A stretch of DNA of 64,000 nt from Hypomesus transpacificus (Eukaryota; Chordata; Actinopteri; Osmeriformes; Osmeridae): positions 2,349,053 through 2,413,052 of the forward strand of contig NC_061064.1 of NCBI RefSeq assembly GCF_021917145.1. The letters are read 5' to 3'. The notes beneath the pieces are model-generated. The model saw only the letters and a program-made list of their open reading frames with translations. It ran no database searches and was not told where the DNA came from. The position numbers and the translations under genes are program-made. This document shows, in pieces, positions 12,451-22,550 of the stretch; position 1 is the first letter of the stretch; each line of letters starts with the position of its first letter.

Positions 12451-12526
12451 CTTGCTAGCTGACGAACAATCATTCAACTTGATTGCCTGAGTGTCTTCAC
12501 TTCACATTATTACAGGTGTTTAAATA
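12451..12526 (-). promoter_or_regulatory. Core promoter and 5'UTR exon of receptor copy A
   Basis: On the minus strand TATTTAAA (12519-12526) precedes an inferred start near 12490 and a short non-coding exon ending AAG|GTAAGA, with the donor at 12449-12450. The same arrangement is conserved in copies B (TATTTAAA at 16426-16433) and C (20905-20912). Confidence 0.65.
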
Positions 12527-12779
12527 CCCTGACCTCCAGTGAGTACAACCATGACTTGTTGCGATGATGTCAATATCAACAAGCAATGAATCCCTAATGA
12601 AGTTATAGGATGAAGTCACATTTGAATGTTTAATAATGAGAAGACAGGGGAGTGTATCAGTCTTTCTTGAAAAACACCCCAAGCAGCTGGTCCCAGTGCT
12701 GTGTGTCCAATTGGTTTCAAGTCACAATGAACTGGTCAAACTGGACCAACCAAGTGCAACTCTTCTTGTGGTACCAAAG

Positions 12780-14187
12780 CTTCTTCTGACCCAAACCCTA
12801 CTACCCCTAACCCTTGCTGCCCACACCACCTAACTAACCCCTGCTGCCCACACCACCTAACTAACCCCTGCTGCCCACACCACCTAACTAACCCCTGCTG
12901 CCCACACCACCTAACTACCCCCCGGCAACACACACCACCTAACTAACCCCTGCTACACACACCACCTAACTAACCCCTGCTGCCCACACCACCTAACTAC
13001 CCCCCGGCAACACACACCACCTAACTAACCCCTGCTACACACACCACCTAACTAACCCTTGCTGCCCACACCACCTAACTAACCCCCTGCTGCCCAAACC
13101 ACCTAACTAACCCCCTGCTACACACACCACCTAACTAACCCCTGCTACCCACACCACCTAACTAACCTCTGCTACACACCACCTAACTAACCCCTGCTGC
13201 CCACACCACCTAACTAACCCCTGCTACACACCACCTAACTAACCCCTGCTGCCCACACCACCTAACTAACCCCTGCTACACACACCACCTAACTAACCCC
13301 TGCTGCCCACACCACCTAACTAACCCCTTGCTACACACACCACCTAACTGACCCCTGCTACCCACACCACCTAACTAACCCCTGCTACACACCACCTAAC
13401 TAACCCCTGCTGCCCACACCACCTAACTAACCCCTGCTACACACACCACCTAACTAACCCCTGCTGCACACACCACCTAACTAACCCCCTGCTACCCACA
13501 CCACCTAACTAACCCCCTGCTGCACACACCACCTAACTAAGCCCTGCTGCCAACTACACCTAACCAACCCACCCACACCACCTAACTAGCTTGCAATGTT
13601 TGGGACTACCTCGTTGTTATGATCAGTGACCTATGCTCTTTTGTAAAGTTCTCTCTTGGAAGTCGCTTTGGATAAAAGCGTCTGCTAAATGCATAAATGT
13701 AAATGTAACTATCCCCTGCTACCCACACCACCTAACTAACCCCTGCTGCCCACACCACCTAACTAACCCCCTGCTACACACACCACCTAACTAACCCCTG
13801 CTGCCCACACCACCTAACTAACCCCCTGCTACACACACCACCTAACTAACCCCTGCTACCCACACCACCTAACTAACCCCCTGCTACACACACCACCTAA
13901 CAAACCCCCTGCTACACACACCACCTTACTAACCCCCTGCTACACACACCACCTAACAAACCCCCTGCTGAACACACCACCTAACTAACCCCTGCTGCCC
14001 ACACCACCTAACTAACCCCCTGCTACACACACCACCTAACTAACCCCTGCTACACACACCACCTAACTAACCCCTGCTACCCACACCACCTAACTAACCC
14101 CTGCTGCACACACCACCTAACTCACCCCCTGCTACACACACCACCTAACTCACCCCCTGCTACACCTAACTCACCCCCTCTCTGACC
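12780..14187. repeat. 27-bp minisatellite array 1 (interrupted)
   Basis: Dozens of units of 25-28 bp around CACACCACCTAACTAACCCC plus TGCTGCC or TGCTACA variants. The array is split at about 13588-13710 by a retroposon tail. CTAACTAACCCC is telomere-like but irregular. No credible protein is encoded. Confidence 0.95.
13588..13710 (+). mobile_element. Retroposon 3' tail inside minisatellite array 1
   Basis: TTGCAATGTTTGGGACTACC leads to CTTTGGATAAAAGCGTCTGC and an ATAAATGTAAATGTA end. This is the conserved 3' tail of fish LINE/SINE families. An almost identical copy sits at the same place in array 2 (18064-18187), and a diverged copy at about 57030-57135. Confidence 0.8.
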
Positions 14188-15050
14188 AGAGACAGCACAG
14201 ACATAACATGAATCAGTACAGTATGAATCCACCGATTTATTCAAAGAAAATCACAAACAAACTTTTCAAATTTTAATCAAGGAGTAACGCACTTTCTGTC
14301 CTGCTAGTTAGTTAGACGGTTGGAATGATCCGTTGTTATTGATACAATAACGTGTATCCCAAAAGGATGTTGATATTGTTCAAATCAGCAATAAATATCA
14401 AGATCAGGAAGAACATCCAGCAGACAATAGGGAGGAAACAACCTCTAAATGGAACTGAATGATCTACTTAGATGAACTGTTGTGTAAGGATTACAGAAAT
14501 GGTGAAGACTCATGGAAATCAGCACTATAGTGCACAGCGTCTACTTGTGTTCATTTCTCCATGATCAGTTTTTAAAGTCATGGAAATATGTAGTCAATTT
14601 GAGGTAGTGACTGTTAATTGAAGCACAGCATGGATACAAACAGCATGAATACAAACAATTTTTTGTGTGCAGCACATCAAAATGAGTAAGAACTCAAAAG
14701 AGACAATTAAAGCAGATAAGACCCTCCTTTATTATGTTATACATTTGCATGATTTCACAGATATATAAATATGAGCTTCTGATCTTATTATTTATTATGT
14801 ATTTGTTCCACTTTATCCAACTCATGTTTGTCGGACAGCTCGTTCCATTTAGCCATGAGTGTTGAACCAATATCAGATAGTGGTCCCTTGAATATTGTCC
14901 CTTCAACAAACACACAGTAGGCCTATATATGTAAAACAAATCATTTAAATAAGTTGATCTGTCAAATTGTTCCATTGCGATACAAAGTATTTGTATTTAT
15001 TAAGCAGAAAGACCATGATAAATGTAATTTCCATTTCAGTAATGTGGCCC

Positions 15051-16022
15051 TCAGTGTTTATCTGTTGTTAAACTGGGCCCACCTGTCCAGAGAGCACACC
15101 TGAGGTGGTGCAGGAATACAAGTCTGATGGTTTGGTCTCTCAGACCATATATCAGACTGCTCAGGCACCTAGGCAAGGTTACAATGAATATAAAGAATAC
15201 ATAACCAACAATTAACCTTGCAGTTCGATTCAATGTTCCAAGTCTGTATATATATCCCGTTAGTATACCGGAAAGAGAGGTGGAGAGACACAGAAGGAGC
15301 TGAATCATGTGGAGCAGAACTGTGTTGCGGGCCTTGGTGGTCGAGGCTTTGTCTGAGGAAGCAGATCTGGCTACTGTCGTCACACCAAAGTAGGAGCACA
15401 AGATTACGATACCTACAGATGTAAAAGAGACACCAGTGAAGGCTTTATCATATTCCTGTGAGACTGTACTGTAGAAAAGTGCATCCATAGTACAGAATTG
15501 CTGCATCATCTGATCCACAGAAAATGTCTCATACAGAACCAGAAGAATTACACGTATCAACGGGTCGATGCTGGAGAGAGCCCACACCACACCAATAGAC
15601 ACACCTGTGTTCTTGACGGTGACGATGGCAGAGTGCCTCAGTGGGAAGCACACAGCCACATACCTCTCCAGTGACATCACCGCCAGGTTCAAGGGAGACA
15701 CAGAAGTCACAGTGATAGTTATCAAAACTAGTATTGTACATGTATAGTGAGTCAGAAACACTGGAGGTAGAGACAAGATCAAGAGCAGTTGACCCATTGC
15801 CAACTGGAAGGTGTCAGCGAAGAGCAGATTATACAGGAGGAGGTATCGAGGGGTCTCTCTAAAGACTGACTTGCTCCTCAGAGTGAACAACATGATGCCA
15901 TTGATGTAGAGGAAGACAATAGATGGAGACACACAGAAAGCTCCATAAAGTCCTTTCACCAGATAAACCTGAAACATATCGGGCATTGTGATGTTGATTT
16001 GCTGTCCTGTTGAATTTGACAT
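15051..16022 (-). CDS. Odorant receptor-like GPCR, copy B (OR131-2-like)
   Basis: Intact 323-residue intronless receptor with the same architecture as copy A: N-terminal glycosylation sites, Cys95-Cys177, LERY after TM3 and IYGLRD after TM7. It differs from copy A mainly at residues 153, 158, 169, 170, 178, 195, 197 and 199 (TM4 end, second extracellular loop, TM5 start) and at 96, 98, 255, 271, 275, 308, 315 and 321. A TATA-like TATTTAAA at 16426-16433 and a donor AAG|GTGAGA (exon edge 16358) define a 5'UTR exon, and the acceptor is just upstream of the ATG. The gene is probably functional; the ligand is unknown. Confidence 0.85.
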   Translation of the reverse strand: MSNSTGQQINITMPDMFQVYLVKGLYGAFCVSPSIVFLYINGIMLFTLRSKSVFRETPRYLLLYNLLFADTFQLAMGQLLLILSLPPVFLTHYTCTILVLITITVTSVSPLNLAVMSLERYVAVCFPLRHSAIVTVKNTGVSIGVVWALSSIDPLIRVILLVLYETFSVDQMMQQFCTMDALFYSTVSQEYDKAFTGVSFTSVGIVILCSYFGVTTVARSASSDKASTTKARNTVLLHMIQLLLCLSTSLSGILTGYIYRLGTLNRTARLIVGYVFFIFIVTLPRCLSSLIYGLRDQTIRLVFLHHLRCALWTGGPSLTTDKH

Positions 16023-16357
16023 GTTTGAGGTAAATCTGAAGAGAAAAATAGATTATTTATCGTGTTAGAAAACATCAGCACATATTTCTTGCCAACTTGA
16101 CCAAGGCTTATTAAGGCTGACAATACTTTTGTAGAGAAAAGTTATGTTACTTTAAATGCATGATAAATTCTTAAACCATTTCACATTTGGTAAAAATCTT
16201 GTCATTCTCAAATACAGTTTAAGATTAAAAAAGAGACCCATTATAATTACCACATAGATCCTGTTCATCTGTCATCAGCATCACACAACTAAAATGAGGT
16301 AAATAAATAAATTTGTACAAATGTCTCTATAAGACGATCCTAACTGTGGGTTCTCAC

Positions 16358-16433
16358 CTTGGTGTCTGGCGAACGATCATTCAACTTGATTGCCTGAATG
16401 TCTTCACTCCACATTATTACAGGTGTTTAAATA
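16358..16433 (-). promoter_or_regulatory. Core promoter and 5'UTR exon of receptor copy B
   Basis: TATTTAAA at 16426-16433 (minus) and exon end AAG|GTGAGAACC at 16358/16357. It is homologous to the copy A promoter, and the GT donor is intact. Confidence 0.6.
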
Positions 16434-16628
16434 CCCTGACCTCCAGTGAGTACAACCATGACTTGTTGCGATTATGTCAATATTAACAAGCAATGAAGGC
16501 CTAATGAAGTTATAGGATGAAGTCACATTTGAATGTTTAATAATGAGGAGACAGGGGAGTGTATCAGTCTTCTTGAAAAACACCCCAAGCAGCTGGTCCC
16601 AGTGCTGTGTGTCCCATTGGTTTCAAGT

Positions 16629-17087
16629 AATTTGAAATTTATTGTTTGGAGGATAACCCCTTGAGATGCAGCATCTCGTTTTCGATGGGGTCTTCAAGAC
16701 ACAAGACAAAGACAAGTACATGCACATTCAAACTCGCTCAAGTTCCCCCCCTCCCAGACCTCACCCACCCCACCGACTCCCTAGTGAATACATATCGTAT
16801 TACTGAGAGGCATATATACACATATACATACATACACATATACATACATATATACATACATATATATACACACATATACACAAACCTTCACCCGTACACA
16901 CGTACAGTATTTATTCATGAAGAAAAAAGAAAGAGAAGTCCAGTCAAACATGAGCAAAACATTTACAGCAACAATTTGCTTGTAAGTGATTATAAAGGGA
17001 TATTTTAAAGGAGTGCAAAGAAGTGATAGATCTAAGAGACCCTGGTAGGCTATTCCAGTCTGAAGGGGCTTTAAATTTAAAGGTACG
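16629..17087 (-). mobile_element. 5'-truncated non-LTR retrotransposon fragment
   Basis: This segment is absent at the matching point of units 1 and 3 and is flanked by a 5-bp duplication CAAGT (16624-16628 and 17088-17092). On the minus strand, frame FKAPSDWNSLPGSLRS followed by LHSFKISLYNHL and a stop matches the typical C-terminus of LINE ORF2 proteins. Downstream there is a TA-rich stretch, a GAGATGC/GCATCTC hairpin, and a tail ending AATAAATTTCAAATT. It is a dead 459-bp 3' fragment that inserted after the unit duplication. Confidence 0.85.
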
Positions 17088-17167
17088 CAAGTCACAATGA
17101 ATTGGTCAAACTGGACCAGCCGAGTACAACTCTTCTTGTCGTACCAAAGCTTCTTCTGACCCAAACT

Positions 17168-18660
17168 CGGCTATGCCTGACCCCTGCTGCCCACACCACC
17201 TAACTAACCCCTGCTGCCCACACCACCTAACTAACCCCTGCTGCCCACACCACCTAACTAACCCCTGCTGCCCACACCACCTAACTACCCCCCGGCAACG
17301 CACACCACCTAACTAACCCCTGCTACACACACCACCTAACTAACCCCTGCTGCCCACACCACCTAACTAACCCCTGCTGCCCACACCACCTAACTAACCC
17401 CTGCTGCCCACACCACCTAACTAACCCCTGCTGCCCACACCACCTAACTACCCCCCGGCAACACACACCACCTAACTAACCCCTGCTACACACACCACCT
17501 AACTAACCCCTGCTGCCCACACCACCTAACTACCCCCCGGCAACACACACCACCTAACTAACCCCTGCTACACACACCACCTAACTAACCCTTGCTGCCC
17601 ACACCACCTAACTAACCCCCTGCTGCCCAAACCACCTAACTAACCTCTGCTACACACCACCTAACTAACCCCTGCTGCCCACACCACCTAACTAACCCCT
17701 GCTACACACCACCTAACTAACCCCTGCTGCCCACACCACCTAACTAACCCCTGCTACACACACCACCTAACTAACCCCTGCTGCCCACACCACCTAACTA
17801 ACCCCTTGCTACACACACCACCTAACTGACCCCTGCTACCCACACCACCTAACTAACCCCTGCTACACACCACCTAACTAACCCCTGCTGCCCACACCAC
17901 CTAACCAACCCCTGCTACACACACCACCTAACTAACCCCTGCTGCACACACCACCTAACTAACCCCCTGCTACCCACACCACCTAACTAACCCCCTGCTG
18001 CACACACCACCTAACTAACCCCTGCTGCCAACTACACCTAACCAACCCACCCACACCACCTAACTAGCTTGCAATGTTTGGGACTACCTCGTTGTTATGA
18101 TCAGTGACCTATGCTCTTTTGTAAAGTTCTCTCTTGGAAGTCGCTTTGGATAAAAGCGTCTGCTAAATGCATAAATGTAAATGTAACTATCCCCTGCTAC
18201 CCACACCACCTAACTAACCCCTGCTGCCCACACCACCTAACTAACCCCCTGCTACACACACCACCTAACTAACCCCTGCTGCCCACACCACCTAACTAAC
18301 CCCCTGCTACACACACCACCTAACTAACCCCTGCTACCCACACCACCTAACTAACCCCCTGCTACACACACCACCTAACAAACCCCCTGCTACACACACC
18401 ACCTTACTAACCCCCTGCTACACACACCACCTAACAAACCCCCTGCTGAACACACCACCTAACTAACCCCTGCTGCCCACACCACCTAACTAACCCCCTG
18501 CTACACACACCACCTAACTAACCCCTGCTACACACACCACCTAACTAACCCCTGCTACCCACACCACCTAACTAACCCCTGCTGCACACACCACCTAACT
18601 CACCCCCTGCTACACACACCACCTAACTCACCCCCTGCTACACCTAACTCACCCCCTCTC
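17168..18660. repeat. 27-bp minisatellite array 2 (interrupted)
   Basis: Same unit as array 1 (CACCACCTAACTAACCCC core) and the same retroposon tail at 18064-18187. The second half matches array 1 almost unit for unit, which shows that arrays 1 and 2 are copies of one interrupted array. Confidence 0.95.
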
Positions 18661-19528
18661 TGACCAGAGACAGCACAGACATAACATGAATCAGTACAGT
18701 ATGAATCCACCGATTTATTCAAAGAAAATCACAAACAAACTTTTCAAATTTTAATCAAGGAGTAACGCACTTTCTGTCCTGCTAGTTAGTTAGACGGTTG
18801 GAATGATCCGTTGTTATTGATACAATAACGTGTATCCCAAAAGGATGTTGATATTGTTCAAATCAGCAATAAATATCAAGATCAGGAAGAACATCCAGCA
18901 GACAATAGGGAGGAAACAACCTCTAAATGGAACTGAATGATCTACTTAGATGAACTGTTGTGTAAGGATTACAGAAATGGTGAAGACTCATGGAAATCAG
19001 CACTATAGTGCACAGCGTCTACTTGTGTTCATTTCTCCATGATCAGTTTTTAAAGTCATGGAAATATGTAGTCAATTTGAGGTAGTGACTGTTAATTGAA
19101 GCACAGCATGGATACAAACAGCATGAATACAAACAATTTTTTGTGTGCAGCACATCAAAATGAGTAAGAACTCAAAAGAGACAATTAAAGCAGATAAGAC
19201 CCTCCTTTATTATGTTATACATTTGCATGATTTCACAGATATATAAATATGAGCTTCTGATCTTATTATTTATTATGTATTTGTTCCACTTTATCCAACT
19301 CATGTTTGTCGGACAGCTCGTTCCATTTAGCCATGAGTGTTGAACCAATATCAGATAGTGGTCCCTTGAATATTGTCCCTTCAACAAACACACAGTAGGC
19401 CTATATATGTAAAACAAATCATTTAAATAAGTTGATCTGTCAAATTGTTCCATTGCGATACAAAGTATTTGTATTTATTAAGCAGAAAGACCATGATAAA
19501 TGTCATTTCCATTTCAGTAATGTGGCCC

Positions 19529-20500
19529 TCAGTGTTTATCTGTTGTTAAACTGGGCCCACCTGTCCAGAGAGCACACCTGAGGTGGTGCAGGAATACAAG
19601 TCTGATGGTTTGGTCTCTCAGACCATATATCAGACTGCTCAGGCACCTAGGCAAGGTTACAATGAATATAAAGAATACATAACCAACAATTAACCTTGCA
19701 GTTCGATTCAATGTTCCAAGTCTGTATATATATCCCGTTAGTATACCGGAAAGAGAGGTGGAGAGACACAGAAGGAGCTGAATCATGTGGAGCAGAACTG
19801 TGTTGCGGGCCTTGGTGGTCGAGGCTTTGTCTGAGGAAGCAGATCTGGCTACTGTCGTCACACCAAAGTAGGAGCACAATATTACGATACCCACAGATGT
19901 AAAAGTGACAGCCGTTAAGGCTTTATCATATTCCTGTGAGACTGTACTGTAGAAAAGTGCGTCCATAGCACAGAATTGCTGCATCATCTGTTCAGCAGAA
20001 AATGTCTCATAAAGAACCAGAAGAATTGACCATATGAGCGGGTTGATGCTGGAGAGAGCCCACACCACACCAATAGACACACCTGTGTTCTTGACGGTGA
20101 CGATGGCAGAGTGCCTCAGTGGGAAGCACACAGCCACATACCTCTCCAGTGACATCACCGCCAGGTTCAAGGGAGACACAGAAGTCACAGTGATAGTTAT
20201 CAAAACTAGTATTGTACATGTATAGTGAGTCAGAAACACTGGAGGTAGAGACAAGATCAAGAGCAGTTGACCCATTGCCAACTGGAAGGTGTCAGCGAAG
20301 AGCAGATTATACAGGAGGAGGTATCGAGGGGTCTCTCTAAAGACTGACTTGCTCCTCAGAGTGAACAACATGATGCCATTGATGTAGAGGAAGACAATAG
20401 ATGGAGACACACAGAAAGCTCCATAAAGTCCTTTCACCAGATAAACCTGAAACATATCGGGCATTGTGATGTTGATTTGCTGTCCTGTTGAATTTGACAT
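19529..20500 (-). CDS. Odorant receptor-like GPCR, copy C (mosaic of A and B)
   Basis: Intact 323-residue intronless receptor with the full set of family motifs (LERY after TM3, Cys95-Cys177, IYGLRD). Residues 96, 98, 255, 271, 275, 308, 315 and 321 are B-like, whereas 153, 158, 169, 170, 178, 195, 197 and 199 are A-like. The middle therefore appears to have been replaced by A-type sequence. Trp157 (Arg in A and B) is private. The upstream 5'UTR exon has lost its GT donor (AT at 20836-20835), so the mRNA may retain the leader intron or use another donor. The reading frame itself is undamaged, so it is annotated as a gene with uncertain expression. Confidence 0.83.
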   Translation of the reverse strand: MSNSTGQQINITMPDMFQVYLVKGLYGAFCVSPSIVFLYINGIMLFTLRSKSVFRETPRYLLLYNLLFADTFQLAMGQLLLILSLPPVFLTHYTCTILVLITITVTSVSPLNLAVMSLERYVAVCFPLRHSAIVTVKNTGVSIGVVWALSSINPLIWSILLVLYETFSAEQMMQQFCAMDALFYSTVSQEYDKALTAVTFTSVGIVILCSYFGVTTVARSASSDKASTTKARNTVLLHMIQLLLCLSTSLSGILTGYIYRLGTLNRTARLIVGYVFFIFIVTLPRCLSSLIYGLRDQTIRLVFLHHLRCALWTGGPSLTTDKH

Positions 20501-20836
20501 GTTTGAGGTAAATCTGAAGAGAAAAATAGATTATTTATCGTGTTAGAAAACATCAGCACATATTCCTTGCCAAATTGACCAAGGCTTATTAGGGCTGACA
20601 ATACTATTGTTTTAGAGAAACGTTCTGTTACTTTAAATGCATGATACATACCACTTCACATTTGGTAAAAATAATTCTTTTCATTCTCAAATACAGTTTA
20701 AGATTAAAAAAGAGACCCATTATAATTACCACATAGATCCTGTTCATCTGTCATCAGCATCACACAACTAAAATGAGGTAAATAAATAAATTCGTACAAA
20801 TGTCTCTATAAGACGATCCTAACTGTGGGTTTTCAT

Positions 20837-20912
20837 CTTGGTGTCTGATGAACAATCATTCAACTTGATTACCTGAATGTCTTCACTTCACATTATTACA
20901 GGTGTTTAAATA
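20837..20912 (-). promoter_or_regulatory. Core promoter and 5'UTR exon of receptor copy C (donor mutated)
   Basis: TATTTAAA at 20905-20912 is conserved, but the exon end reads AAG|ATGAAA where A and B have AAG|GTAAGA and AAG|GTGAGA. The G at donor position 1 has become A. The change also creates an upstream ATG in any unspliced leader. Confidence 0.6.
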
Positions 20913-21189
20913 CCCTGACCTCCAGTGAGTACAACCATGACTTGTTGCGATGATGTCAATATTAACAAGCAATGAATCCCTAATGAAGTTCTAGGATGAA
21001 GTCACATTTGAATGTTTAATAATGAGGAGACAGGGGAGTGTATCAGTCTTCTTGAAAAACACCCCAAGCAGCTGGTCCCAGTGCTGTGTGTCCCATTGGT
21101 TTCAAGTCACAATGAACTGGTCAAACTGGACCAGCCAAGTGCAACTCTTCTTGTGGTACCAAACCTTCTTCTGACCCAAACCCTACTAC

Positions 21190-21920
21190 CCCTAACCCCT
21201 GCTGCCCACACCACCTAACTAACCACTTGCTACACACACCACCTAACTAACCCCCTGCTGCCCACACCACCTAACTAACCCCCTGCCACACACACCACCT
21301 AACTAACCCCTGCTACACACACCACCTAACTACCCCCCGGCTACACACACCACCTAACTAACCCCTTGCTGCCCACACCACCTAACTAACCCCCTGCTAA
21401 ACACACCACCTAACTAACCCCCTGCTACACACACCACCTAACTAACCCCTGCTACACACACCACCTAACTAACCCCTGCTACACACACCACCTAACTAAC
21501 CCCTTGCTGCCCACACCACCTAACTAACCCCCTGCTACACACACCACCTAACTAACCCCCTGCTACACACACCACCTAACTAACCCCTGCTGCCCACACC
21601 ACCTAACTAACCCCCTGCTACACACACCACCTAACTAACCCCTGCTACACACACCACCTAACTAACCCCTTGCTGCCCACACCACCTAACTAACCCCCTG
21701 CTACACACACCACCTAACTAACCCCCTGCTACACACACCACCTAACTAACCCCTGCTGCCCACACCACTTAACTAACCCCCTGATACACACACCACCTAA
21801 GTAACCCCCTGCTACACACACCACCTAACTAACCCCCTGCTACACACACCACCTAACTAACCCTCTGCTGCCCACACCACCTAACTAACCCCTGCTGCCC
21901 ACACAACCTAACTAACCAGA
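21190..21920. repeat. 27-bp minisatellite array 3
   Basis: Same unit family as arrays 1 and 2 but shorter and without the internal retroposon tail. It ends the three-unit cluster. Confidence 0.93.
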
Positions 21921-21996
21921 AAGATGTGACAGAGGACCTTGTCCCTTTTTTTTAAAGTCCCTAAACAAGAATTGTCATATACTTCACTCTCTAATC

Positions 21997-22193
21997 CAGT
22001 GGTTCTCAACCCTGGTGCTGTACGTTTGAGATATTTCCCTGTTCCAACACACCTGATTCAAATGAATGGTTGTTAGCAGGCTGCTGCGCAACTAGATAAC
22101 GACCTATTCATTTGAATCAGGTGTGTTGGAACAGGGAAATACCTAAAACGTGCAGGACAGGGGGTACTTGAGGACCAGGGTTGAGAACCACTG
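21997..22193. mobile_element. hAT-type MITE
   Basis: The terminal inverted repeats CAGTGGTTCTCAACCCTGGT and ACCAGGGTTGAGAACCACTG are followed by further inverted sequence (CCTGTTCCAACACACCTGAT). An exact 8-bp duplication CTCTAATC flanks the element (21989-21996 and 22194-22201). The TIR sequence and 8-bp TSD are hallmarks of hAT elements. It is non-autonomous and 197 bp long. Confidence 0.93.
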
Positions 22194-22400
22194 CTCTAAT
22201 CCACAGTCAACCATTGACCTGATTCAGCCTATGGTTTGTTACACATGTCCATATGGTGAAGTTGTCCAGGGAAAGTTTGGAAAAGGGCAGGAACTTGAAA
22301 AAAATACTTGACAGGTGATTGGATGAACCATCTCGTCTATCACTGTCTGTTACGGGCAAACTTCAACCACATCCACAACTGCCAGTAGTTCCTCAGGAGA

Positions 22401-22550
22401 TTCTGATTGGTCCGAACCACTGTGGTTTGATTCTTATTGGTCCGAACCACTGTGGTTTGATTCTGATTGGTCCGAACCACTGTGGTTTGATTCTGATTGG
22501 TCCGAACCACTGTGGTTTGATTCTGATTGGTCCGAACCACTGTGGTTTGA
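22401..22550. repeat. Five perfect-length 30-bp tandem repeats with a palindrome
   Basis: Each unit reads TTCTGATTGG then TCCGAACCAC then TGTGGTTTGA. It contains the palindrome AACCACTGTGGTT and an ATTGG (inverted CCAAT). Only one substitution (T for G in unit 2) is visible among the five units. It lies about 0.9 kb upstream of the promoter of receptor copy D. Confidence 0.95.

Larger units (their letters stand above)
10231..21920. repeat. Three tandem odorant-receptor/minisatellite units
   Basis: Unit boundaries are marked by the shared sequence CACAGACATWACATGAATCA at about 10240, 14198 and 18675. Each unit holds 0.9 kb of 3' flank, one receptor gene on minus, its 5'UTR exon and promoter, and then a 27-bp minisatellite array. 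Approximate units are 10231-14187, 14188-18663 and 18664-21920. Units 2 and 3 are collinear at a constant offset of 4478 bp from the 3' flank through the gene. Unit 2 carries an extra 459-bp LINE fragment. Confidence 0.92.

Noticed and set aside
12780-14187. True interstitial telomere or CRISPR array
   Set aside because: The unit is 27 bp with CTAACTAACCCC only as a part. The units are contiguous with no unique spacers, and the context is a vertebrate genome.
14694-14975. 93-codon minus frame (and its identical copy at 19172-19453)
   Set aside because: It is duplicated only because it lies in the recent tandem unit. The matching frame is not kept in unit 1, and there is no family resemblance.
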